Shown here piece by piece: positions 1 through 5,757 of a stretch of DNA of 10,396 nucleotides. Position numbers and translations under genes: made by a program. Under the pieces are notes generated by a model, which saw only the letters and a program-made list of their open reading frames with translations, did not search any database and had not been told where the DNA came from. Origin of the DNA: Ruminococcaceae bacterium UBA4871 (GTDB taxonomy: Bacteria > Bacillota > Clostridia > Oscillospirales > Acutalibacteraceae); NCBI GenBank assembly GCA_002399445.1, contig DHDR01000032.1, positions 1-10,396 of the forward strand, in the 5' to 3' direction. The number at the start of each line of letters is the position of its first letter. Position 1 is the first letter of the stretch.

Positions 1-57
1 CTCTTCCGCATGTTTCCTCGCTTTTAGGGGACAATTTTATATAAAAGGAGGATATAT

Positions 58-741
58 ATGAAGAAGATAGGCGTTACAGCATGGCGCGTGTTAATTGTTG
101 TCCTTGTCAGTTTGGTTGCTTTTGGATTATTTATTAACCTACACCATGGTGTTCAGACACTTTCAAAAGTCGGATCTCAAGGCACGGAAGTAACAAAAAT
201 TCAAACAAAGCTTAATAATCTCGGCATCTACTCTGGCCGGATTGATGGCATTTATGGCAGTGCCACGAAAAGTGCAGTTACTTCTTTTCAGCGCCAACAG
301 GGAATTACGGCAGATGGGATCGCCGGCTCATTAACATTGAAAGCTCTTGGTATTACAAGTGGCTCTTACGGAAGTATAGGGAAATATTCCAGTTCAGATG
401 TTGCCTTGCTTGCCAAAATTGTTTCCGCTGAATCACGCGGAGAATCTTATGAAGGGCAGGTCGCTGTTGCAGCAGTTATTCTGAACCGCATTGAACATCC
501 TTCTTTTCCAAACACACTTGCTGGGGTAATTTATCAGCCCGGAGCTTTCAGCTGTCTGACTGACGGCGGTGTCAACGCTCCTGTATCGGATTCCGCTTAC
601 AAAGCTGTCAGAGATGCCATTAATGGATGGGATCCCTCTGGTGGTGCGATTTATTATTATAATCCGGCAAAAAGTACAAGCAAATGGATTTTCTCGCGTC
701 CTGTCATCACGGTTATCGGTGATCACCGATTCTGTTCCTAA
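58..741 (+). CDS. sleB: SleB-type spore cortex-lytic / cell wall hydrolase, membrane-anchored
   Basis: Family role: SleB enzymes are lytic transglycosylases that cleave muramic-δ-lactam cortex peptidoglycan during spore germination. Seen here: 227 aa with a basic start (MKK) and one hydrophobic segment at about residues 9-28, acting as signal peptide or membrane anchor. A PG_binding_1 repeat follows at about 38-96 (LNNLGIYSGRIDGIYGSAT, later GITADGIAG). The hydrolase_2 domain covers about 118-226, with SAESRGESYEGQVAV, ILNRIEHPSFPN, GVIYQPGAFS, NGWDPSGGA and NPAKSTSKW. Glu125 in SAESRGE aligns with the catalytic glutamate of SleB. Length and domain order are normal for the family. The start is fixed by AAAGGAGG about 6 nt upstream of the ATG. 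No ypeB partner follows; the next gene converges on it. It could instead be a vegetative CwlJ/SleB-like hydrolase, since sequence alone does not prove sporulation expression. Confidence 0.9.
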   Translation: MKKIGVTAWRVLIVVLVSLVAFGLFINLHHGVQTLSKVGSQGTEVTKIQTKLNNLGIYSGRIDGIYGSATKSAVTSFQRQQGITADGIAGSLTLKALGITSGSYGSIGKYSSSDVALLAKIVSAESRGESYEGQVAVAAVILNRIEHPSFPNTLAGVIYQPGAFSCLTDGGVNAPVSDSAYKAVRDAINGWDPSGGAIYYYNPAKSTSKWIFSRPVITVIGDHRFCS

Positions 742-760
742 AGAAAATTCTTACACAAGG

Positions 761-794
761 AAAACACCCGCAGAAAAACTTCCGGGTGTTTTTT
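761..794. terminator. Bidirectional intrinsic terminator between convergent genes
   Basis: A perfect 10-bp stem, AAAACACCCG (761-770) with CGGGTGTTTT (783-792), encloses a 12-nt loop. On the plus strand it ends in six T's. On the minus strand the left arm supplies a TTTT run. It lies 20 nt after the sleB stop and 25 nt from the end of the opposing regulator gene, so it probably ends both transcripts. Confidence 0.85.
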
Positions 795-818
795 ACATAG
801 AATCAAATTTTTCGGAGA

Positions 819-1868
819 TTATGAGTGACGATGCCAACGCCGAATTTGCAGAATCATGCCAATGGCTGTGACCAACAACGCTGCCAACAGGCCAAAAGCA
901 AACAGATAAACATTCATCCTTATATTCTCCGCTTGAAACTGAAAAAAACGTGATAAATCGGACCAGTCCCAATATGCCTGTAAAGCAAGCCGCGGCTGTT
1001 CTCCAAGTAAACGGTCAAATCCAACATTAAAAAAAGGAATGGCAAAGTCGGCAATCAAGCAAATGAATCCCGCCTTCAGGCATCTATGAAGCGGAACATA
1101 GACAGCGATTGCAAAAATGCCCCATACCGGTAAATAGGAAAATGCAGTAAACCTGAATGCCTGCAGCAGATTCCCCCCCTGTACGCCCACACAAAGCAGG
1201 ACAAGCAGGAAAGTCCACACGGTTATACTGCCCATCATGGCGGCTGGCAGCCAGCGCCGCCGCGGACAAAAACGCCAGAAAAGATACATTCCCCACGGCA
1301 GCGCTAAACAAACTGCCGTAACCGCAATACCAAAACCCAGCCACAATCCTTTGCTATCAATCCAGCAGGAGAACAGCAGCAAAAACAAACTGACAGTAGC
1401 AGCGCTCAAACAGGCAACGCCTTTTTCTTTTTGTACGATTAATGGAACATTGGTAAAACTGAATGCTAACAGCAAAGATGTTAAGACGATCCAAAACCAA
1501 CTCAACGTATGAAAGACCGCTAAATTGCAAATAAAACAGATAATCAGTGCTGTCACATAACATGTCAAAAAGAAATTTTGCCATCCTCGTCTAAGTTTAC
1601 GATAAGCGGTAGCATCCTTCTTCTCCCTGCCTGCTGCAAGATCATCACAGGCAGTAAAAAACTCATGCTCTGAAATGGACAATTCCCGACAAATATCCGT
1701 TACCAGTGTAATATCTGGATAGGAAAGTCCTCGTTCCCATTTAGAAACAGTTGTATTGGTAACATAGAGTTTTGCGGCAAGTTCCTCCTGTGTCAATCCT
1801 GCGCTTTTTCGTTTCTGCGTAATGTATGTGCCGAAATTTTGTTTCCCCATTTTCTCCGGCTGCCTCAT
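819..1868 (-). CDS. XRE-family HTH regulator fused to a multi-pass membrane domain
   Basis: This 349-aa protein begins with a Cro/C1-type helix-turn-helix at about residues 10-65: ITQKRKSAGLTQEELAAKLY, then VTNTTVSKWERGLSYPD, a classic recognition helix. A linker ends in a basic patch (RKLRRG, about 90-95). It is followed by seven or eight hydrophobic segments at about 98-118, 122-145, 151-171, 175-200, 208-230, 240-262, 265-282 and 318-342. The C-terminus is basic (RRWHRH). Proteins of this layout are common in Firmicutes and are thought to be membrane-tethered transcription factors; the ligand and targets are unknown. I chose the ATG at 1868 because AAAGGA sits about 10 nt upstream and the promoter at 1902-1930 would start transcription near 1895. 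That excludes the longer in-frame start at 1916. The gene is monocistronic and converges on sleB. Confidence 0.8.
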   Translation of the reverse strand: MRQPEKMGKQNFGTYITQKRKSAGLTQEELAAKLYVTNTTVSKWERGLSYPDITLVTDICRELSISEHEFFTACDDLAAGREKKDATAYRKLRRGWQNFFLTCYVTALIICFICNLAVFHTLSWFWIVLTSLLLAFSFTNVPLIVQKEKGVACLSAATVSLFLLLFSCWIDSKGLWLGFGIAVTAVCLALPWGMYLFWRFCPRRRWLPAAMMGSITVWTFLLVLLCVGVQGGNLLQAFRFTAFSYLPVWGIFAIAVYVPLHRCLKAGFICLIADFAIPFFNVGFDRLLGEQPRLALQAYWDWSDLSRFFQFQAENIRMNVYLFAFGLLAALLVTAIGMILQIRRWHRHS

Positions 1869-1901
1869 GATACTCGCATCCTTTCGTTTAATCTGGGGAA
1901 A

Positions 1902-1930
1902 ATTGTAAAGCACCATTCTGCTGGAGTCAA
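1902..1930 (-). promoter_or_regulatory. Sigma-A type promoter of the HTH–membrane regulator
   Basis: The minus strand reads TTGACT (1930-1925), a 17-nt spacer, then TACAAT (1907-1902). Each hexamer has one mismatch to consensus and the spacing is ideal. The predicted start near 1895 leaves a leader of about 27 nt carrying the AAAGGA ribosome binding site before the ATG at 1868. Confidence 0.7.
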
Positions 1931-1983
1931 GGAAATCAGCCGATTTTAAGACTCGACTGCTGCGCCACCCTGTCTATTCATAG

Positions 1984-2022
1984 AAAAAACAAGCTTGAAA
2001 ATATGAAATCATATCTTCAAGC
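1984..2022 (-). terminator. Intrinsic terminator of the small lipoprotein gene
   Basis: On the minus strand GCTTGAAGATATGA (2022-2009) pairs with TCATATTTTCAAGC (2006-1993), with one G·U pair. The run TTGTTTTTT follows at 1992-1984. It begins 28 nt after the stop codon of the lipoprotein gene. The nominal loop is only two bases, so the innermost pairs are probably open. Confidence 0.8.
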
Positions 2023-2049
2023 CCGTTTTGACAGTCAAATATAAAATGC

Positions 2050-2586
2050 CTACTTTTTAAATGTCTTAAACTTAACCACTGCTTCTTTCTGACGAGCGGT
2101 GCTTGCATCTCCGGAAGCGGAATCTTTATAAACCATGAGATATTTCCCATTATCGCTGCGATATGCCGTAATCTTTTTATTGAACAGCGTAAAATATCCG
2201 TTTTGTTCAACGCTGTCCAGCATCTTCTTTGCCGTTTCATTCAGATTTTTTAAATCATACTCATAAAATTCCGCTGTGACTGTCTGCTTTTTATCAATCT
2301 TTTTGGTGTATCGGTACCCATTTTTTGCACCGATTAATTGATACTCCATCTGAAGCCCATTACCATCTATATAGCCACAGGCTCCCATGTATGTGATCAG
2401 TCCTTTAAGGCTGTCACTGTATTTTGCAGCATCTGCGACTGTGCCGGAAGATGAAGAAGCACTGCTGCTGACGGCTGCAGAAGATGCGGTACTTTCTACC
2501 CCGCTCGCCGTCACACTACCTGCGCCACATGCGGTACAGGATATTGCCAGCACTGCTGCTGCGACAAGAATAAATGTTTTTTTCAT
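2050..2586 (-). CDS. Small secreted lipoprotein of unknown function
   Basis: I do not recognise the family. The 178-aa product starts MKKTFILVAAAVLAISCTACG, a type II signal peptide: basic n-region, hydrophobic core and cysteines at 17 and 20. Cys20 after CTA or Cys17 after AIS would be the lipidated residue. A Ser/Ala/Thr-rich low-complexity linker follows (about 22-52), typical of a spacer above the membrane. The globular part (about 53-178) is Lys/Tyr-rich with a predicted alternation of strands and helices. The ATG at 2586 is chosen over an in-frame start further upstream because the signal peptide begins there; the ribosome binding site is a GGGGGG run. The gene lies after a tRNA operon terminator, and I see no convincing promoter of its own. 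It is probably surface-attached; no enzymatic motif is visible. Confidence 0.75.
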   Translation of the reverse strand: MKKTFILVAAAVLAISCTACGAGSVTASGVESTASSAAVSSSASSSSGTVADAAKYSDSLKGLITYMGACGYIDGNGLQMEYQLIGAKNGYRYTKKIDKKQTVTAEFYEYDLKNLNETAKKMLDSVEQNGYFTLFNKKITAYRSDNGKYLMVYKDSASGDASTARQKEAVVKFKTFKK

Positions 2587-2619
2587 AGTAACCCCCCGGC
2601 TAAGATTGCTGAATAGAAC

Positions 2620-2645
2620 AAAAACCGCTGCAAAGAGCGGTTTTT
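2620..2645 (-). terminator. Intrinsic terminator of the tRNA operon
   Basis: A 10-bp stem, AAAAACCGCT (2620-2629) with AGCGGTTTTT (2636-2645), has a 6-nt loop and T runs on both strands. It lies 36 nt downstream of the CCA end of tRNA-Val. A smaller stem just upstream (GCGGT 2653-2657 with ACCGC 2666-2670) has arms that could also pair with the terminator arms. Confidence 0.85.
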
Positions 2646-2681
2646 GACTTTTGCGGTAAACAAACACCGCCTTAGTTTTAT

Positions 2682-2758
2682 TGGTGGACACGACGGGACT
2701 CGAACCCATGACCTCTCGCGTGTGAGGCGAGCGCTCTAACCAGCTGAGCTACGCGTCC
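2682..2758 (-). tRNA. tRNA-Val (anticodon CAC)
   Basis: The minus strand folds as a full cloverleaf. The acceptor GGACGCG pairs with CGTGTCC (one G·U). U8-A9 follows, then a D-arm starting GCTCAGCTGG. The anticodon stem CTCGC/GCGAG encloses loop CTCACAC, giving anticodon CAC, which reads GTG (valine). The T-loop is TTCGAGT. Discriminator A and CCA are encoded at 2685-2682. It is the last gene of the three-tRNA operon. Confidence 0.95.
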
Positions 2759-2788
2759 ACAGCTCAGACATTTAAGGATAACAAAAAG

Positions 2789-2863
2789 TGGTGACCCGGA
2801 CGGGATTTGAACCCATGAACCCGCCGTGAAAGGGCGGTGTCTTAACCACTTGACGACCGGGCC
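2789..2863 (-). tRNA. tRNA-Glu (anticodon TTC)
   Basis: The acceptor GGCCCGG pairs with CCGGGTC. The anticodon stem CCGCC/GGCGG encloses loop CTTTCAC, giving anticodon TTC (glutamate). The T-arm is ATGGG–TTCAAAT–CCCGT. Discriminator A and CCA are encoded at 2792-2789. It is the middle gene of the operon, four bases after the CCA of tRNA-Met. Confidence 0.95.
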
Positions 2864-2867
2864 AAAA

Positions 2868-2944
2868 TGGTAGCGGCAATAGGATTTGAACCTATGACAC
2901 TTCGGGTATGAACCGAATGCTCTAGCCAACTGAGCTATGCCGCC
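2868..2944 (-). tRNA. tRNA-Met, elongator type (anticodon CAT)
   Basis: The acceptor GGCGGCA pairs with TGCCGCT. The anticodon stem TTCGG/CCGAA encloses loop TTCATAC, giving anticodon CAT. The T-arm is ATAGG–TTCAAAT–CCTAT, and A plus CCA are encoded. Position 1 is paired (G·U) and the anticodon stem lacks the three G-C pairs of initiator tRNA, so it is an elongator form. A lysidine-modified tRNA-Ile2 also carries CAT genomically, but the overall sequence resembles Met. It is the first gene of the operon. Confidence 0.9.
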
Positions 2945-2976
2945 ATCTGCGCTTCAAACACTGAGAAGCGCTTATT

Positions 2977-3006
2977 ATTATAACGGAACCTGTCCTACTT
3001 TGTCAA
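2977..3006 (-). promoter_or_regulatory. Consensus promoter of the tRNA-Met–Glu–Val operon
   Basis: The minus strand has a perfect TTGACA (3006-3001), an 18-nt spacer and a perfect TATAAT (2982-2977), 33 nt ahead of mature tRNA-Met. Such strength fits a stable-RNA operon. The predicted leader from about 2970 holds a 7-bp hairpin (GCGCTTC 2949-2955 with GAAGCGC 2965-2971), which could guide 5' processing. Confidence 0.88.
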
Positions 3007-3040
3007 GCCTTTTTTCAATTTTTTTAAAATCACAGTAATA

Positions 3041-4546
3041 TTACTTAGCCTGATTATTACTGTCCTTCAGCAAAACATCGTGTGCACCGCCTTCAACAAT
3101 GCTGGTACTGGAAACAAGCGTTAATCTTGCTTTCTGCTGCAGTTCTGGAATTGTGATTGCGCCGCAGTTGCACATTGTTGATTTGACTTTGTTCAATGTC
3201 GTCTGGACGTTATCGTGCAGGGAACCGGCATAAGGGACATAGGAATCCACACCTTCCTCAAAAGAAAGTTTTTTGGCACCGCCCAAATCATAACGCTGCC
3301 AATTGCGTGCACGGTTGCTGCCCTCGCCCCAGTATTCTTTCATATACTGGCCGTTAATATTCACCTTATTGGTCGGCGATTCATCGAAACGGGAAAAATA
3401 GCGGCCCAGCATCACAAAATCAGCACCCATCGCAAGCGCAAGTGTGAGGTGATGGTCATAGACAATACCACCGTCGGAACAGATTGGCACATAAATTCCG
3501 GTTTCTTGATAATATTCATCACGGGCCTTCGCAACTTCAATCACAGCAGTGGCCTGTCCGCGGCCAATTCCTTTTGTTTCCCGGGTAATACAAATGGACC
3601 CGCCGCCAATTCCGATTTTCACAAAGTCGGCACCGCTCTCCGCTAAAAAGCGGAAACCATCGCCATCAATCACATTCCCTGCTCCAACTTTGACGGTATT
3701 GCCGTATTTGCTGCGAATCCATGCAATTGTGCGTTTCTGCCATTCAGAAAACCCTTCTGAAGAATCAATGCACAGAATGTCCGCTCCAGCCTCCAGAAGG
3801 GCCGGAACGCGTTCTTCATAGTCCCGAGTATTGATGCCGGCACCCACCACATAACGTTTCTGTGAATCCAGCAGCTCACATGTGTGTTCTTTATGTTCTG
3901 AATAGTCTTTGCGGAACACGAAATAGCACAGATGCCCTTTTTCATCTACAACCGGAAGAGAATTCAGCTTGTTTTCCCAGATGATGTCATTACATTCCGA
4001 AAGAGTAGCTCCTTTTGATGCGGAAATGACTTTTTCAATTGGTGTCATAAAAGAAGAAACCGGAGTATCCACGGACATACGGCTTACACGGTAGTCTCGG
4101 CTGGAAACAACGCCAAGCAGCTTTCCGGTCCCTGTTCCGTCATCTGTAACGGCTACCGTAGAGTGTCCGGTTTTCTGTTTCAGTGCCAGAATATCAGCGA
4201 GCGTCTGATCCGGCTGAATATTGGAATCACTGGTTACAAAGCCCGCTTTGTAAGCCTTTACCTTTGCAATCATGGCAGCTTCCTGTTCAATCGTCTGAGA
4301 ACCATAAATAAAAGAGATACCCCCCTCCTTCGCTAATGCGACAGCCAGCGTATCATTGGACACGGACTGCATAATGGCAGAGGTCATGGGAATATTCATG
4401 GTGATCGCCGGTTGCTCCCCTTTCCGGAATTTTGTAATCGGGGTTTTCAGATTGACATGGTCCGGCGTACATTCAGCTGACGAGTATCCGGGCACCAACA
4501 GATACTCATTAAAGGTATGACACGGTTCGTTATAATAAAAAGCCAT
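3041..4546 (-). CDS. guaB: IMP dehydrogenase, trypanosomatid-like subtype, with CBS pair
   Basis: It oxidises IMP to XMP with NAD+, the committed step of GTP synthesis in the cytosol. The protein has 501 aa. The TIM-barrel start (MTSAIMQSVSNDTLAVALAK, 53-72) is followed by two inserted CBS domains at about 103-160 (VVSSRDYR) and 163-222 (LPVVDEKG). The barrel resumes with GAGNVIDGDG (288-297). The catalytic loop is GIGGGSICITRE, with catalytic Cys319 and Thr321. Further on come SDGGI (357-361), the flap pair Arg418-Tyr419 and EEGVDSYVPYAG (430-441). The loop context (SICITRETKGIGRGQATA) differs from the usual bacterial SICTTRIVAGVG form and resembles Trypanosoma and Leishmania enzymes from memory. 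A GMP reductase of the CBS-bearing trypanosomatid kind is the main alternative, but Arg418-Tyr419 and the E-G-V motif favour dehydrogenase. The ATG is supported by AGGGAG 9 nt upstream. Confidence 0.88.
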   Translation of the reverse strand: MAFYYNEPCHTFNEYLLVPGYSSAECTPDHVNLKTPITKFRKGEQPAITMNIPMTSAIMQSVSNDTLAVALAKEGGISFIYGSQTIEQEAAMIAKVKAYKAGFVTSDSNIQPDQTLADILALKQKTGHSTVAVTDDGTGTGKLLGVVSSRDYRVSRMSVDTPVSSFMTPIEKVISASKGATLSECNDIIWENKLNSLPVVDEKGHLCYFVFRKDYSEHKEHTCELLDSQKRYVVGAGINTRDYEERVPALLEAGADILCIDSSEGFSEWQKRTIAWIRSKYGNTVKVGAGNVIDGDGFRFLAESGADFVKIGIGGGSICITRETKGIGRGQATAVIEVAKARDEYYQETGIYVPICSDGGIVYDHHLTLALAMGADFVMLGRYFSRFDESPTNKVNINGQYMKEYWGEGSNRARNWQRYDLGGAKKLSFEEGVDSYVPYAGSLHDNVQTTLNKVKSTMCNCGAITIPELQQKARLTLVSSTSIVEGGAHDVLLKDSNNQAK

Positions 4547-4706
4547 TTTCAGAATCTCCCTCTTTCTTCTAAATTGGTAAGCTGGAATCAGTCATTTTCA
4601 TTGAAAGGCCATGTTATCTAAGTGGATGTTCAAACTTCAATCAATAGAGCATACAAGAAAGCATCAGAATAGATTCTAACTGTTTACTTTTGCCTTCTTT
4701 TATGTA

Positions 4707-4740
4707 AAAAGGGAAGCTGCTTGATTGGGAAAGCAGCTTC
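4707..4740 (-). terminator. Intrinsic terminator: thioesterase end or IMP dehydrogenase attenuator
   Basis: On the minus strand a perfect 10-bp stem, GAAGCTGCTT (4740-4731) with AAGCAGCTTC (4722-4713), is followed by CC and a TTTTT run (4711-4707). A second, mutually exclusive hairpin, TTGATTG (4746-4740) with CAATCAA (4727-4721), overlaps both arms. It lies 131 nt after the thioesterase stop but also about 25-60 nt after a promoter predicted at 4772-4800, so it could attenuate that transcript. Confidence 0.75.
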
Positions 4741-4771
4741 AATCAAAATCTCATCTGTTATATAATTTTAT

Positions 4772-4800
4772 ATTATAACACCTTACAATTTCGATTTCAA
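4772..4800 (-). promoter_or_regulatory. Sigma-A type promoter upstream of IMP dehydrogenase
   Basis: The minus strand has TTGAAA (4800-4795), a 17-nt spacer and a perfect TATAAT (4777-4772). The predicted start near 4765 gives a leader of about 220 nt to the IMP dehydrogenase ATG. That leader crosses the hairpin at 4707-4740, so either full-length transcripts read through it or the promoter makes a short RNA of about 60 nt. Confidence 0.65.
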
Positions 4801-4870
4801 CAGAGTATGCTGCAAAAGTCAAGTTTTCATATTTTTCCTAAATTTCCAAAATTATTTGCATGATGAGGAT

Positions 4871-5614
4871 TTACACTTCAGCAATTGCAGCAAAGCTTCG
4901 TCCACGTTTATTTTCACCATATAAGACAAAACTTTTTTCTCGGTAACCGCCATAAATTTTTAACACATCGCCAAGCAGATTTTCCTCAATATAGTTAATC
5001 TGCACCTTATGCCAATTTCTGTATTTTTCCGGCAGAAAATCTTCTACAATATCCCCATAAACGGTATTATTTAAATGGTGATTCATATCCAAGTCACTGT
5101 ATCGCACTGGCCTTTCCCCCAGTATTGGCTGTTCTGCTGATACACGCAGTTTTGCAATGCGTTCTTCCAAAGGAACAGTCCTACGATGAAAAACACCATA
5201 TTGGTAAAGGACATCCGGACGCAGCGGATGATGTGTTTTGCAATCGACACAAACACTAACCTGTCGGATTCTGACCAATCGTGTCTCCCCGCAGAAAAAG
5301 GAAAAATCTCGGTAAAGATGCACACCGGCACTTCCGACTATCTGTGTAACAATCCGCAGGACTTGATTGTGAACCGGAAAACGTTTGACAGTCACTTCAT
5401 TTGTTGTAATGAGAAGGACAATTCCGTCCCGGCAGAGCCTTTCATATCCAAGGCCAATAGCATCCATATGCTCTTCTCCGGTTTCCTGTTCCATTTTCAA
5501 CAAATCAGACAGCCGGATTCGACAATCGCCCCCAATTTGGGGACTTTCGATTTTTGCTGTCCGTATAAACCGCTCTGGAGAATCTATTTCAGTATCCGGT
5601 AAATCCATGCTCAT
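4871..5614 (-). CDS. Acyl-ACP thioesterase (FatA/FatB family, double hotdog fold)
   Basis: It hydrolyses acyl-ACP to free fatty acid and ACP, ending chain elongation in the cytosol. The protein has 247 aa, the usual length of bacterial members. The N-terminal hotdog domain covers about 15-135, including IRLSDLLKMEQ and GIVLLITTNEVTVKRFP. The C-terminal hotdog domain covers about 165-245 and carries the diagnostic VRYSDLDMNHHLNNTVY. In it Asp176, Asn178 and His180 match the family D-x-N-x-H catalytic motif, and the acidic pair Glu210/Glu211 (INYIEEN) follows. Upstream AAAGGAAGG suits either the ATG at 5614 or the one at 5608, so the N-terminus is uncertain by two residues. The gene lies between a hairpin after serS and its own terminator, and no fatty acid synthesis genes are adjacent. 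Chain-length preference cannot be read from the sequence. Confidence 0.88.
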   Translation of the reverse strand: MSMDLPDTEIDSPERFIRTAKIESPQIGGDCRIRLSDLLKMEQETGEEHMDAIGLGYERLCRDGIVLLITTNEVTVKRFPVHNQVLRIVTQIVGSAGVHLYRDFSFFCGETRLVRIRQVSVCVDCKTHHPLRPDVLYQYGVFHRRTVPLEERIAKLRVSAEQPILGERPVRYSDLDMNHHLNNTVYGDIVEDFLPEKYRNWHKVQINYIEENLLGDVLKIYGGYREKSFVLYGENKRGRSFAAIAEV

Positions 5615-5627
5615 CTTTCCTTCCTTT

Positions 5628-5663
5628 GAAAACAGGGCTGCACCGCTTTGATGACAGCCCTGT
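5628..5663 (-). terminator. Intrinsic terminator after serS
   Basis: A perfect 10-bp stem, AACAGGGCTG (5663-5654 on the minus strand) with CAGCCCTGTT (5640-5631), has a 13-nt loop and ends in a short TTTT run. It is 95 nt after the serS stop and only 17 nt before the thioesterase start. Read-through or leader regulation of the thioesterase is therefore possible. I found no convincing promoter between serS and this hairpin. Confidence 0.65.
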
Positions 5664-5757
5664 TCATTGAAATTTATTTAAAATCCCCTTAGCTAAGATG
5701 AATTCTCTGCCGACTTTAAAAATTTTGCCAACAATTATTGACGAAAACATGGTGGAA

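Larger units (their letters stand above)
4547..4870. other. 324-base intergenic region ahead of IMP dehydrogenase
   Basis: This stretch holds no protein-coding gene that I can support. From the thioesterase side it contains an AT-rich tract, a consensus minus-strand promoter (4772-4800), a terminator-like hairpin (4707-4740) and then about 160 nt of leader before the IMP dehydrogenase start, ending in the AGGGAG ribosome binding site near 4556-4561. A short symmetric sequence AGAATAGATTCT lies near 4667-4678. I see no purine riboswitch core, which would be the obvious candidate before a purine gene. Confidence 0.6.

Noticed and set aside
1..57. Possible sporulation sigma-factor promoter before sleB (GCATG at 8-12)
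   Set aside because: GCATG fits a sigma-G -35 element, but no matching -10 is found at the right spacing and the window begins just upstream.
1869..1916. Longer N-terminus for the HTH–membrane protein (ATG at 1916)
   Set aside because: The extra 16 residues have no ribosome binding site and overlap the predicted promoter and transcription start near 1895.
2587..2709. Longer N-terminus for the lipoprotein, extending into tRNA-Val
   Set aside because: It crosses the tRNA operon terminator and the tRNA gene, and puts 41 residues ahead of a clear lipoprotein signal peptide.
2678..2929. 83-residue reading frame across the three tRNA genes
   Set aside because: It lies entirely over tRNA genes; the sequence is explained by their structure.
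4547..4706. Purine riboswitch in the IMP dehydrogenase leader
   Set aside because: I could not find the conserved three-way junction core or the paired loop sequences of that class.
5688..5697. Palindrome CTTAGCTAAG between serS and the thioesterase
   Set aside because: A 10-base palindrome in an AT-rich gap is expected by chance and has no supporting context.
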